64,000 bases of DNA from Patagioenas fasciata (Eukaryota; Chordata; Aves; Columbiformes; Columbidae). The translations under genes were made by a program, and so were the position numbers. How positions within the stretch are numbered: the stretch's first letter is position 1; every line of letters starts with the position of its first letter. Location: contig NC_092521.1 in assembly GCF_037038585.1 (NCBI RefSeq), positions 68,686,898 through 68,750,897 of the forward strand. Direction: 5' to 3'. Under the pieces are notes generated by a model. It had not been told where the DNA came from, made no database searches, and worked only from the letters and a program-made list of their open reading frames with translations. Of the stretch, positions 1 through 13,600 are shown piece after piece.

Positions 1-59
1 TTCAGTCTGTGTGTCAAAGGTAACTTCTTGTTAGACTGCTGAAGGATATTTTATTATAT

Positions 60-533
60 GGGCCCCTCACTACAGTAAAGACATTGAGGTGCTGGAGTTC
101 AGAAAAAGGCAACGAAGCTGGTGAGGGGCCTGGAGCACAAGACTGATGAGGAGCAGCTGAGGGAACGGGGGCTGTTTAGCCTGGAGAAAAGGAGGCTGAG
201 GGGAGTCCTTATCGCTCTCTACAACTACCTGAAAGGAGTTTGTAGCATGGAGGGTGTTGGTCTCTTCTCCCAAGTAACAAGCTATAGGACAAGAAGAAAT
301 GGCCTGAAGTTGCACCAGGGAAGGTTCAGATTGGATATTAGGCAAAATTTCTTCACAGTTGTCAGTCATTGGAACAGGTTGCCCAGGGAAGCAGTGGGGT
401 CACCATCCCTGGAGGTGTTTAAAATACATGTAGATGTGGTTCTTAGGGACATGGTTTAGAGCCAGAGTTAGGTTATGCTTGGATTTTATGATCTTAATGG
501 CCTTTTCCACTTGCAATGATTCTGTTATTCTGT
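60..533 (+). mobile_element. CR1 LINE, 3' end fragment
   Basis: Truncated CR1 non-LTR retrotransposon. One open stretch (121-459) encodes the C-terminal end of the CR1 reverse-transcriptase ORF, recognisable by [19 protein letters not shown]-like and HWNRLPREV-like motifs. It then runs through the CR1 3' UTR and ends in the typical short tail (ATTCTGTTATTCTGT). No 5' end or complete ORF is present, so it is a dead copy. Confidence 0.9.
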
Positions 534-680
534 ATTACGTCCTAAGCTGTCCCTGTTGTTTTCCTCTCCCAGGGGGTGTGCTGGGGGCACAGGGCTTTGC
601 AGGAGCCTCCTCCCCACCCCCCTCCTACCCCTTTGCCATACCCGAGCTGTTCAGCTGCACGTCACGGGCCCTCCTCTCAT
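534..680. other. Spacer between two CR1 copies
   Basis: Short unique-looking C-rich sequence between two CR1 fragments. No gene or signal is evident. Confidence 0.5.
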
Positions 681-995
681 TAATGTTTACAAATAAGTAA
701 AGGGTGAGTGTAAGGGGGATGGAGCCAGGACAACCAATGATAGGACAAGGGGCAATGGGTTCAAACTGGAACACAACACGTTCCACTCAAATATGAGAAG
801 AAACTTCTCGGTGAGGGCGCCAGAGCACGGGTACAGGCTGCCCGGGGGGTTGTGGAGTCTTCTTCTCTGGAGACATTCAAGACCCGCCTGGACACCTTCC
901 TGTGTAACCTCATCTAAGTGTTCCTGCTCTGGCAGGGGGATTGGACTAGATGATCTTTCGAGGTCCCCATCAGCCTGTGATGCTGTGATTCTCTG
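681..995 (+). mobile_element. CR1 LINE, 3' end fragment next to CLPTM1L promoter
   Basis: Starts in the CR1 segment AATGTTTACAAATA. It continues through the GGTTCCACT and TGGAGTC blocks to the conserved 3' block (GGGGATTGGACTAGATGATC) and an octamer tail at about 981-995. It is 5' truncated and non-coding. Its end is directly followed by the CpG-rich CLPTM1L promoter, about 400 bp before the CLPTM1L start codon. Confidence 0.9.
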
Positions 996-1009
996 CCGGC
1001 AGTCGCTGT

Positions 1010-1600
1010 GAGAGAGTGAAGCTACGTCCCGCACGGACACCACACTGCTCCGCTCTCCCGGGCCGCACTGACGGCGCAGTACCCCTGGCCAGCGGCTGCT
1101 CTGAGCTCCGCCCCGCCCGCCGGCCCCTGCCCTCAGCGCCCGCTAGCGGTGCCGGTCACCGCCCCGCTGACGTCTCTCCGTGACGCAGCCGCCACAGGCC
1201 CGGCCCGGCCCCGCCCCGGAGCGGGCACCTCCCGCAGCCGGTTGCTAGGCAGCGGGGCGGCGCTTCCTCCGCCCGGCGGAAGTGACGGGAGGCGGGGCGG
1301 TCGGCTGCTTGTGGGATGTGCGAGCGGCGGCGGTGGGGCGGCCCGGGGCGGCCGGGCTGATCCCGAGCGGGGCTGCGGGCCGGGGAGGAAGGCGGCCGCC
1401 GCCATGCTGAGCCGCAGCTCGTTCACCAGCCTGGTGGTGGGGGTGTTCGCCGTGTACGTGGCGCACACGTGCTGGGTCATGTACGGCATCGTCTACACAC
1501 GGCCCTGCCCCGCAGCGGCTGGGGGGGCGGGCAGTGGCTCGGCCGGGTGCGTGTGGCCCTACCTGGCGCGGAGGCCCAAGCTGCAGGTGAGTGGGGCGCC
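1010..1600 (+). promoter_or_regulatory. CLPTM1L: CLPTM1L CpG-island promoter
   Basis: GC- and CpG-dense block around the first exon with no obvious TATA box. Visible candidate sites: GC boxes (CCGCCCC and GGGGCGG, several between 1110 and 1300); a near-CRE TGACGTCT at 1168-1175; an RFX X-box-like inverted repeat GTTGCTAGGCAGC at 1241-1253; and an ETS/GABP-like CGGAAGTGACGG at 1277-1288. This fits a housekeeping-type promoter. The transcription start cannot be fixed from sequence, and factor binding is inferred from motifs only. Confidence 0.75.
1404..1586 (+). CDS. CLPTM1L: CLPTM1L exon 1 (coding)
   Basis: Residues 1-61, ending in phase 0 at CTGCAG|GTGAGT. It holds the membrane anchor ([20 protein letters not shown]) followed by a Gly/Ala-rich insert ([12 protein letters not shown]) that makes this protein slightly longer than the human one. 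Confidence 0.95.
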
Positions 1601-4600
1601 GGGAGCAGCCGCTGCTGCCGGGGGAGGTGGCCGGGCCCTGCTCCGGCTCTTGATCCCTCGGTCAAATGCCCGCGGGACGGGCTCCTCGGTACCGCCTGAG
1701 CTCCGGTCCCGTCCTGGAGGCAGGAGTGGTAGTGCCGGGCCGGGCCTGGCTCCCCCGTGGCCGTCGCTGCGGGCAGGGCCGCGGTAGCTGATCTGACAGC
1801 TGCGGGCACGCGTTGTCCCCGGCCCGCCCTCTGCCCCCGCGGGGCTGCGGTTGTCACCGGCGAGGGGGCAGAAAATGGAGGGGTACTCGGTGCTGGTGCT
1901 CCGTGTGGACTTGCTCTGCCTTGCGGGAACTGCCTGTGGGTGAAGCACGGGGAGGACAGAAGCGTATTTTGTTTTCTGATTTGGTTTATCTGTTGGTGCA
2001 TACGTTGTGTAGAGCAGCCTGGCCGGAGAAATGGCTCAACTTAACCAGAAACCTTTGACTTCAAGTGTGGGTCATCCTACAACAATGTGTTTAGTGGCTG
2101 GGTTACAGTGTGTTTCTGCCCTCAAAAGGAGGGAAGGGATAACTGACAGCTGGTTTAGCCTTTTTTTAATTTTCTTTTTTTTTTTGAGTGTACTATTGTC
2201 TGTTCCAGTGTATATAACCATGAGGTGACTGGGAAATTAGAGAAGCTGAAGTACATGCAGATCAATGCTGTAAGTGTACTAAGGCATAAACTTAGTATTT
2301 CTGTACTCTGATTGCTCTGCGCTGTGTTTCGATTTCAGCTAAGCGTGTACACTACCACACGGTCAAACATTGGTGCTGAGAGTAATATAGATCTGGTTTT
2401 GAATGTGGAGGATTTTGATATTGAGTCCAAATTTGAAAGGTAAGTATCCAAACTGAGTTATTTGTTTAGTTCTGAAGTATGTATCATAACTGGTAGTTAC
2501 AGTCATGGAAGTATGTATGAAGTAAGACTGTTCATGACAGTTGTGTTGAAAACATGGAGCTGTTGTTCTTGTGGGGTTTTTTTGGGTTAAAGTTATTTTT
2601 GCATGCTCTGCAGGCTATTCAGTTCACGTTTGTTTTCATAAAGCAATAGCCATATATGCTTTGTCAAGGTAGAAAAGATGTTAGTTGGATTTCATCCTCA
2701 CAGTTGAAGACAAAGTGCTGCTGTTAATAAAAACAGTATTTTTCTCTTTTATTAAAGGTTGCTAGAATATTTCATGCAGTAAATATTGTTAAAATGCCTG
2801 CCTTGATGGAAATGGTGTGCTAAGTTCTGACACTGAGGAATAGGCTCTTAGACCAACTTTTCCTATATTGGAAATCATCTTGCAGTTGCGAATGAGCTTG
2901 TAATTTTCGGATTCCACTCTAAACATTCATCTCACTAGCTGTGCTAGATCAGTAACATACATATGATGTACTAAACTTACATAATGGTTATTTTGGATCA
3001 GCATATTGCTTTCAGCCATAATGACAAATGTTTTACAGAAGTGTGCTTTACTTATGATAGTAAAAACAACTTTCCATGTGAAAATCTAAGTCAAAGTCCT
3101 GGAAACGCTTGAGAATTTCCTCTAGTAACGTATGTAGCTACATGATATTTTGCTTTTAATAACCGTAGCTTCAGACCTGGAATAGAACTTGAAAGTCAAA
3201 CTGGGTTCTCTTTTCCTGCGTTTTAGCAACATGCTTTTCTGTAATTGTTTCAGTGCTAAAAATTGTAAAAGTAAACATTTTTCTGGTAGTTCAGTGTTTT
3301 GAGATCTTCAGAAGGGATGTTGGCACGAAGATGGAATAAGATTATGCCCTTAGACAAATTTCTAAGTATAACACTGCACTCTATGTATGCCTCTCTACAG
3401 TTAAAATGATTAGAACTACTAGTTTTGTGTTTCATATTCACTGCCTCACTTTTTGTTTGTTTGTTTGTTTTAAATAGTTGCCTGATTCTTGATTGTCTTG
3501 CCAAAGAGTCTCCCAGGTTCTTTCATACTCTGCATTTTCTGTAATGAAGAACATGCTGCTCTGCAGTTTAGGTCATATTAAACTTCATCTCTGACAGACT
3601 TGAAAATACAAGAATTGTTTTACTGACACAGTCTGCTAAGCCACTGAAAGTATTCAGCCAGAAATAACCTGAGCAAATTTACAGGAATAGAGGCTGCATT
3701 ATGCAAGGTTGCAAGTAGGATGATTTCTTGGCTAACACAAGGGGAGTGACTTCATGGTTTGGGGCTCCTATCTAGAGTTCTGGGCTTGTTGTGTCAAAGC
3801 TGAGAAGGTATTTTATGAATGCAAAGTGCTCAGCAAAACTTTGTGGTGTTCTTTTTAAACTGCGTATCATGTGTACAATCTGTGTGTGATACATATTCAG
3901 CACACAGAAGGCTTCCATTTTCTGCAAGTGCTGTGATAATTTTTGCATTATGATCTATCAACAGGGGAAAACAACAGAAGAACCGATGATGCATTCCTGT
4001 GTTATCTGGGGTAACAAAGGATGAATTGGGCAAAGATTAAAGTATCTTAAGATAATAGTAAAACTTCGAAATGCAAATATTATGGGACATACTGGAATAC
4101 ATAAATTGATCCCGTCCATCCATGGCTGGTTAGGGCATATTAGCCAGAACTAGTTGTTCTGTGCTAGGCAACCCAAATGTCTCTTCTTTTTTTTATATTC
4201 CTGAGCTTTTTGTGCCTGCTTCTGGAACATCTTCAGTGATCTTTATGTATAATAGCTAAATATTTCAATATGTGCTATGTCATCTTATAATGTATTTATT
4301 TTGTATTTTAGGACAGTGAATGTCTCTGTACCAAAGAAAACCCGAAATAATGGCACACTATATGCATATATATTTCTTCACCATGCTGGCATTTTGCCTT
4401 GGCATGATGGTAAGCAGGTGCATATAGTAAGCCCTCTGACCACGTACATGGTTCCTAAACCAGAAGAGATTAATTTGCTCACTGGGGAATCAGCTACACA
4501 GGTAGGTGGCTTTTCCATCTGTAGATCAACTATAGATCAACAATGTTGTGTCATATTTGAGCAAAATGCTTGGTCTGACCAGAATGAAGGTAAAGTGTTT

Positions 4601-7600
4601 TGTAGGGGGCTTCTGTTTTGTGATAAAGTTAATGACTCCATAGTTTTTGTGAGTTAGATTATTATCCTATTCAAAATTGTGTATTGTTTAACAGTACATG
4701 TGTTTATTGTATTTTTAAAGCAAATTGAAGCAGAAAAACAGACGAGTGCTATAGATGAACCTGTCTCTCACTGGAGGTCAAGATTAACCCTAAATGTTAT
4801 GGTGGAAGATTTTGTATTTGATGGATCATCCCTCCCTGCTGATGTTCACCGTTACATGAAGATGTAAGTCAGTGACTTAATTTTGCTAGATTTGTTGTTA
4901 TAAACTTACTGCACATTTCTTCAAAAATCTTCCCTGACCTCCTTTAGTATTTTATGTTTAAACTGGAGCTTAGGAGACAAAAATAGATACTTTTATTGCT
5001 TGCATTTTGGTAGTGACAATTAGTAAGATATTATGTACTAAAAAACCTTATTGGAAAGATCTTGTTCCTCAGCAGTTCAGTGTTTAAAATACTTTTTTTT
5101 TTTTTTAATATGGAGTTATCATTGTAAGACAAAGCAGAACTACAAAGAAACAAGTAAAATGCTACAGCAGACTTCATACCCCCTTATTTTCAAATCATAG
5201 TCCTGGCCCTTGAAGCAATTACTGTCCCTTGACCTTTCGAGTTATCCTTCATCTGCAGATTATCTGTACAAACTGCAAGTGCTTAAGTGGCACAGCTGAT
5301 CTCCTAAGACATTTTTTTTCTCCCACTATGATTGACTTTGTTTTACTTCAACAGTATGTGTTCCTACATCGTCGTTTTCTTAAGAAAACACTAAAAAGTG
5401 GGGATAGGTTTGTAGGCCACTAAATGCAGGCAGCAGCTTCTGTTCACAGCTTGCTTAAATTCCTTCCAGTGTTAACCATATAAATAGTGCTGTATTGGCT
5501 TGTGCTACCGTATGTTGATGCCTTTCTCTACAAGTATCCTGTTAAATCCAGAAGTAGGTGCTTCAGCAGCAACTTCCCCACCACAATAGATGAGCTTAGC
5601 AACTCATAAGACAGGCTTGTAACAAGAATAGCTTGCACTGGGGTTAATGAACAAGGATATTTTTTCTGGTCATGTTTAAATACGCATCAATGCTGTTTTA
5701 TCATTGTATTATACAGGAAGTAGTTGAGACATGAAATAGCCAGCTGCAATTCCACTAGCAATAGCTTTCACTGTACTTATTATATAGAAATTTAATTCTC
5801 TTCAGTTAAATAACTATTTTTGAGCCTAGAGTTAATAGTTTTCTGTATTACTGTTGCCCTGTGTGCATTTAGCACACAGTCTTTCTTAGCACGCATTGAC
5901 ACTTTCTTCTTTTGTGAACTACTAGAATTCAGGCTTTGAAACACTCAATTATGCTAGTTACACAGACCTTTACCAAGAACATCACAGTGTACGTAACAGT
6001 CTTTCTAGTGAAGAACTTAAAGAACTCAGAGCATTAGGCTAAATACTTTTCTAAGATACTGCCAAAGTGATTGCATGTAGGTCATAACTTGCTAAATAGC
6101 TTTCCAGTGGTCAATTTTGTAGAGACCCCAAAGGCTGGTACGTTTCTGTTGGTGTGATGTAGGTTGGTGAGGTGGTAGAGCGATCCAAAGGAGAGCTCCA
6201 GTTAAGGAGAAGGCAGGGAAGGTTTCTGCTCCTTGTATGCTCTCTTCAGGAGTATCTGGCCTGCCCGACTGCGCACCTGCCATCCTGTGCTCAGGCCCAC
6301 ACTAGCCAGAGCCATCTGCTCTTGCTGGCCTGATGTCATTGGGGAAGCAGAGGAGTGGGGATCTCGGAGAGTTGTCATTATTGCAGTAGGAGAGGAATAC
6401 TTGAGGCAGAGGATACAAATATGTGGTAGTAAACTTCAGCACGTTTCTCTGTGACAAGCTTTTACATTTCCTCTACGCTTGGTCACGCAACAGCTTCAGT
6501 GTCATCACAGCCAATTTCATTTGTGGGTTTTGCTGTGGGTTTTCTTGTTGTTTTTTTGGGGGTGGGGGTTGGGTTTTGTTGTTGGTGGTGGTTTGGTTTT
6601 GGTTTGTTTTTTTTTTTTGTTTGGTTTTGGGTTTGTTTTTTTCTTCTGTCTTTCTATGGAAGCATAAAAACAAACTAAAAAGAGAAATATGACCCACCGA
6701 ATTTTCTATACAGACATCTCTTAAGAAAATGCTCTAGACTAGTTGCATCTTTCTTGCTGTATGTTAAATGAAAATGTGCCTGAGAAGGTGGTGGGAAATA
6801 TCTACATGGGTAGATCCGAAAGTGGTAAAAGAGTGGTAATTTGAATTAAAGTAGTTTTCTTTTTAGATCACTACAATCATAAAATCCATGTTTATACATC
6901 CTAGGGTTCAGTTGGGGAAGACAGTGCATTACCTTCCTATATTATTTATTGATCAGCTAAGCAACAGAGTGAAAGATTTGATGGTGAGTAATAGAACACC
7001 TTTAATTACATTTAACAGTTTTAATACTGATTGCAATGTTGTTTTAATTAAGATTTTTTTTATAGGTCATTTGCTGTAATGAAAAAATGTGAATTTGCAA
7101 AAGCACTCTATTAATGACTGTCTAACTGGTCAAGTCTTGTCCCTGTTTAACAAATAAACTCAGCATTCTATGATATTAATAACATTCCTGCAGTTGTCAT
7201 GCATGTCATAGTTAATGCTGTTGTAACTCACTGCCCTAAACTCATTAAAGATCCTGAGAAGTGCTGCAAAGACTTTTCCATCAAAACTAGCAAACTTCCC
7301 CTTCAGTGCTGGCATATGTGACTTCTCAGCAGTGACTTGCCAAACTGCAAGAAAGAGTGGTCTAATAGTATGGATGCTGTGAGATGATGAAGGGTAAGTG
7401 AAGAGCAGGAAAGAATAAGGGAAGAGGGTGGTACAGCTTTTGTGGAGCGAAGTAGGCATTTGACTGTAAATAGGGGCACAGATGCTGTCTGGTTGGTATG
7501 CCCAACGTAAAGTCATGGAGCTGAAGATGGATTATCCCTGTTTATGCTACACTGTGTAGATGTTGAACTGACTGTTATTTTGACACAGATGTAGGTCTTC

Positions 7601-10600
7601 TATGGTAAGTAATGTAGTCTAAACATTACATGTTCCTCGTGTCCTTAAATGTGCTTTCCAATGCTGGGGGGTTTGAGGATTGCAGAGGGTTCTGATTTAA
7701 TAAATAGAAAACTTTAACATTCATACCACTGAACTTATTTGCTTGGTTTATGCAGTGTTTTATAGTACTGATAAAGTAGAGTGCTAGAAGTAATGTATGA
7801 TGTTCTGAGGCTGTACTACAAGAGAAGGTTGTATGGCAGAGGTTTGGTAACTACTTAGTTTTCAGAGGCTTGGCAACCATCACACTCAACTAGGTTGTGA
7901 GGCAGCACTTGTTGATTTCTAATTGTTCATTGAGAAAGAGTTAATTCTTCTAATCTTTTTATGTTCATTTAATTTGCTTTTGGTGTTGAAGAATTCCTAT
8001 CTCTGCTTTGTATTGTAACCCTATTTTGTCTCTACACTACTCCTAACTCCTTAGTAGTGCTTTGTCTGTGCAGAGTGCTGCATGTCACTTGCCTGTGCCT
8101 TTGTAATTTTTTTGTTTTACATCTGTCCTGCACAGATAACATTTCTTTTCCTTTTTTTTCCCAGAAATGTTGATGCTATATTTGATAGACTGAGAAATTG
8201 GAATCAGAATGGAGGGTTTACAGGCATCCTTTAAAAAGGAGATGATGCTTGGAAGATGTTTATGTAGATTTTGGCAAACATCAGTAGAATCTCACCAGCA
8301 TTTTCTACCATCAGCTCTGACCATGTTGGTTTCACCAATTTTTTTTTGTTTTTTCCAGACAGTTCAGAGATCCCCGGCACCATTCTGTTATAGTTACTCA
8401 AGCTTTCTCCCTGTTGTGGTTATAAAACTTTCTCAGCTTCCCTTTCTCTCCCTTGCATGCATGCATGTTCTGCCACTGTCTAAAAAGCTTATAGGGTCTT
8501 GGGAGGGTGGTGAAATGGAGAATTGTTTGTGCTCACTAGAGGGAAGAGTGAATGGAAGAGTGAACATAATCCCCAATACACACGTGCCTGAGGAGGTTAG
8601 AACCATGTTCTGTAACCTAAGAATCAGAAGCAGCCCATTCATCTCAGATAAGTGTCAGGTAACTAATTACTGTAGGAACAGATACAGTGTAGAGTGGCAG
8701 TGCTGAGATGGGAATTATGATTGGGTGGTAATTAGGAGCCAGGAAAATAGATCTTGAACTGTTGCAATTCAAATTGCCTGGCTGTCTGCAGTCTTGAGCT
8801 GTCCTTGCAAGTTTAAAACATACTGCCTCAACTTGTACCTAGGTAGCTGCAAACGATTCTGACATCTGTGACAATTTCCTTTCTCTTTGTTTTAAACCTG
8901 TTAGGGAGACAGTCAACTATCATGCAGAAGGAGCTGAGGCAATTTAAGAATTTTAATTTAAGACTTTTTTTTTTTTCTTTCCACAGCCCAGGAGGCCTGT
9001 AGATACTTCTCATCAAAACTCTTATAAAATGTAGATTATATAGTAGGATTAGCTGAAATGTATTTCTTTTGGGGCAGGAATAAGTTTTCTGTGATGCCCC
9101 ATATCCCAAAGTTTGCAGGCAGGGTAGCTTGCTTAGTGTTAGCTGTGGTATTTTCACCAGTCAGGGCAAGTGGCACACTTTTCCCACTTGAACTGAGTCC
9201 AGCAGAAGGAACTTTATGTTAATGTCTCAGAGGCATTTGTGTACAGTGACAGTGAGGGTGCTATAAGAACTTGAACAGAACAAACTGCTACTTTAGCATT
9301 TCTTGGGAAAAACCTTGAAGACTTTGAGCATAGTATAGAAGTCTAAGATCTTATTCCATTTCAAAAAACAAACTGACCTCTTCAAATTGTGTGTTTAAAT
9401 CATGGTGTGATATAATCACTTTTGTTTACGAATAGAAATAATTGTTGCAATTTTTCTGCTGTTAAAAATGAAACTCTTTGAAATACAGGTTATAAATCGT
9501 TCAACAACAGAGCTACCTCTTACAGTGTCATATGACAAAATATCTCTTGGAAAACTCCGATTTTGGATCCACATGCAGGATGCTGTGTACTCCCTCCAAC
9601 AATTTGGTATGTTTTTTATCTTTAATAACTTTAGACCAAAAACCACCACCACCTCCTCATTTTTTTTTCTTATGAGTGCATAGATGATACTTAACTCTTC
9701 TTCTCTGGTTAGCTGGTGAAAAGGTTTAATGCATCAAATTTTACGTTGTTTTGCCTTAAGGTAAAGATGGAAATAAAATCTTGACATGTAGTGGGAAACA
9801 AGAATGCAGAGGTGAATTAACCGTTTTACTAAAAAAAAAATTATTTGTATAGTACTACCATAGAAGCATAAGAGGCCAAAATAGAGAACTTTCCCCTGTC
9901 ATCCATGGAAGAGAAAAGCTGGACCAGGGTTACATAAGCTTTGATGTAAGCTATATACAACTGGTCACTGTAGTCATATACCTACAGTGAAATACAGGCA
10001 GGCACAGCAAAGTTTTGGGCTCAAGCCAAACACGAAGAAGGAATCTGGGTTCTCTTCATACTGCTTCTGACACTTCAGAAATGCTGTCCTCTCACTTTGG
10101 CTCAGTTACAAATTTAGAAGGTAGTTCAGGTAAACTGGAGGTTTTACGTGCATGAAACTGCTAAATTCTGCATTTTGCATAAATGTAGTGGAGTAAGTGT
10201 GCACTCTCGCACTGAAGTTCATACACTCTGTGTTGGTGATGGTATAGCGAAGCTTTTACTGTCTTTAAATGTTTGTTCCACCGATGAACACCTTTGAGTC
10301 TAATAATCACTCTTAAAATCTGCATCTTATTTTCAGGGTTATCTTTCCTGAGTTTGTTTTCTCTCACTAGACTGTACTTGGCTTCTTTATACCAGAGTAA
10401 ACAACTGCATTGTAACGGAATTGGTGTTGATGTCTATGAACGTTGGATTCTGTCTGTTCCTCTCTTACGATCTTCTGACAGCAATTTGAATTTTTTTCAG
10501 ACCAGGAGATCTTAAAAGCTTCTGTGCTGTATTATTTTGATTATTCTCAAATCCTTCAGTTTGGTGGGTTTTTTGGTTAATTGTTTTCTGTTGTTTGTTT

Positions 10601-13600
10601 ATGCAGATAGATGTAGAGTTCTACTAGTTTCCCAAGAGACAGATGTAGGGGTTGTGCTGCTTCCAGACTACTCAGTGTTCATCTTTGTTCACCAAAATTT
10701 TGTCAGTAAGAGGGACAGGGTTTGCTTATTCACTGTCATCTCTGATTTAATATTTTATGATGGACAACTTAATATTTAAGGCATTAAATTAATGTTTACA
10801 AATATATAAAAGGTGAGTGTCATGAGGATGGAGCCAGGCTCTTCTCAGTGACAACCAACAGTAGGACAAGCGGTAATGGGTTCAAACTTGGAACACAAGA
10901 GGTTCCACTTAAATTTGAGAAGAAACTTCTTCACAGTGAAGGTAACAGAACACTGGAACAGGCTGCCCAGGGAGGTTGTGGAGTCTCCTGCTCTGAAGAT
11001 GTTCAAATCCTACCTGGACACCTTGCTGTGTAGCCTCATCTAAGTGTTCCTGCTCCGGCAGGGGGATTGGACTAGATGATCTTTTGAGGTCCCTTCCAAT
11101 CCCTAACATTCTGTGATTCATCTGGCAAAAAAACAAATCTGTTTTGGTTCAGCACTAGTTTCACATTGTAGCATTGTAAGACACAGTACCTGTATACAGT
11201 GTAACTTAACTGAGAGTCTAGATTTTCTCTATTTCTTTTGCAGCTGAAGCTTTTCTCCTGGTGTTTTGTTTGGGGGGGGGGGGGGAGGCAGGGATGAGTA
11301 AGGAATAAGATCATCCTAAGTAGAATCCAGCTGCCTCTCCTTAGCTCAGGCTAATGCATATCGAAGCTACAAGTATGTCTGCTTAAAATAACTGTCTTGA
11401 AAGAATCAGATAACTGCTTGCTCAGAGTTTGTGTGGGGCATTTGAGCACCATCATTTCTCTAGAAATTTTTGTGACCCTTCTCAAAATGGTATAATTGAA
11501 ACTTTCATGTTCTGTGTCTTGGCTGTCTTGTGATGGACACATATATCAAGACCTATCATCCTAGGAGTACCTCCTCTGCTTGGAAAAAAAAAGCTTGCCT
11601 AAGATGCTACTTGTTCTCTCTAAGTATGCAGGTAGTAAAACAAGGTTTTAAATTTTCCTTTTGGAATAACTTATGGAAAGGTCATCTTAGATTAGTAGCA
11701 AAACTCCTAAATCACTTGGAAATTGGTAAATTCACATTCTTCTTGCTGTGATGCAGGACAGCTGATATGACAAAGTAAATTGGTACTGAACTCAGCCTAT
11801 GTCACAACAAACACAGTAGCCGTAAATGCAGCATCATGTATTTTCTGAGAATGGTAGACTTTAGTCACAGTAGCTGGAACTTTCTGCTTCCTGAAGCATC
11901 TCAACACTGGCTAGAGGAGTTCAAAGGGATGATGTATCTTCTGGAAAACACACTACTTGATGCTGGCAACCATATTTATCATGGACACATTTTTGAATCA
12001 ATGGTCGTCCTGTACATTCATCCTTTAGGAGATTTAATAAAACAGTAGAGAAAATATATTCAGTTTACAGATTGACAAACGGAAAAAGGTGAAGCATCTT
12101 CCAGAAATCACAAAGAGAAGGCTCCAAGTTAATTCTGCAAGGACCATCAAAAGTGCTGATGCCTAATCCGTGATCTGGGGTCCATGCTGTTGCATATATG
12201 GCCATGTTTGTCATTGACCTTTGTTGCCCTCTACAGTGTAGTCCTTTCCTCACTTTTCAGTTTTAATGTGTAGCTCGCTTTTCTTATGTATCAAATAAAA
12301 GTTCAGAGGCCAAGTTGAATAATCCTTTTTCTTCCCACTCAGGCCAGAATGACTTCTGTGTCTTGTCATTTGTCTGTCAGGTGTTCAGCTTAGGTCTGAG
12401 TTATACAACAGGTTAAAAGCACATCAGTCTGCTTGTAACTGATGGATTTTGTTTAAGGCAAGCCAAATACCTTGCCAAAATATGGGTAGACTTCAAAGCT
12501 GCCATTGTCTTTTAGATTTATGATTCCTTAACAAAACATGTGCAGGTGACATAAGATTCCTTTCATACTGGCCTCCAGTGTAACAGCAATTAACTGTCTA
12601 GTACTTGCATAATTTCTTGTTCTTTCTCTTAGGCTTTTCAGAAAAGGATGCAGATGAAGTAAAAGGAATTTTTGTTGATACTAACCTGTACTTTCTGGCT
12701 TTGACGTTCTTCGTAGCAGCATTCCATGTAAGTGGAGAAACTTCAGTTTTTAGGAATTACAGCGTATTTATTAAGAGCTGTTCTTGGAAACAGTAATTTC
12801 AGGAAAGCAGTGGAAGTGGGTTTTGTACAAGTCAGCTGTATTTCCAATACTGAGTTAATATAAAAATCACCAATAAGACAGAAATTTGAGATAACTAGAT
12901 AGAAACTAACAGTCTTGACTGAAATATAAACCATTTAACTTCATGACCTTTTTTTTTTTTTAGCTGTAGCTGAACCAAAGCCCCTAGAATTATTATAATA
13001 TGCCTCTCAACATCGGTTCACATTTTGTTGGTTTGTCACAAGGTGAACTGCTGCAGTGGTATAGCTGAGGCACCAGTAATAGTTTGAGTCTCTGACTTTT
13101 AATCCTTGGAGAAATTTGGATCAGCTAATCGAAATTGCTTCAAAAAATTGTTGCTGTGAAGTGCAGAGCTTAGAGTTCTAGACATGTTTATCTGTTGTTG
13201 TGTCTCTCTCTTAACATTGTGTGTGTGTTGGTTTAAATATAAATCTCTTTTTAATGAACAATTTTTTTGTTGCCTCAATACAATATCCATATTCTGGGAG
13301 ATATAAGAACTCACTAGGCGTGTTATGTTTCTTTATACTTGCATTACATGCAATTAATTTGGTTGGAAAGCCTTAGACTTCCCAGCCATATGAATTTATT
13401 TTTTCCATTTTGTTATTCACGTTGTAGGGTATCTGTAAACTAGGACTATCTTCTGATACTTTTTTATTTAGTGCATCATTTGCTCAAATTAAATATATAT
13501 ATAGAGAGAGATAGATACTTTTAATGAAAATTTATTGAGTCTGGGCGTTTTTTAAGACAGTGAATGCTTCAAGGAAATACTGAAAAATATACTGACAAAA

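Larger units (their letters stand above)
9607..12632 (+). other. CLPTM1L: CLPTM1L intron 6
   Basis: 3-kb intron holding one CR1 3' end (10788-11118) and a run of G near 11271-11286. The remainder shows nothing recognisable. Confidence 0.8.

Noticed and set aside
121-459. 112-codon open frame as a host gene
   Set aside because: It is the C-terminal end of CR1 reverse transcriptase in a truncated element; the same holds for open frames at 32444-32766, 46745-46930 and, antisense, 16385-16669.
1149-1787. 212-codon + frame over CLPTM1L exon 1
   Set aside because: Only the part from the ATG at 1404 to the splice donor at 1586 is CLPTM1L; the rest is GC-rich 5' flank and intron.
6423-6697. Overlapping open frames on both strands
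   Set aside because: Translations of a T/G low-complexity tract without stop codons.
8209-8706. 165-codon open frame in CLPTM1L intron 5
   Set aside because: No recognised domain and no codon-like conservation that I can judge; it lies wholly inside an intron.
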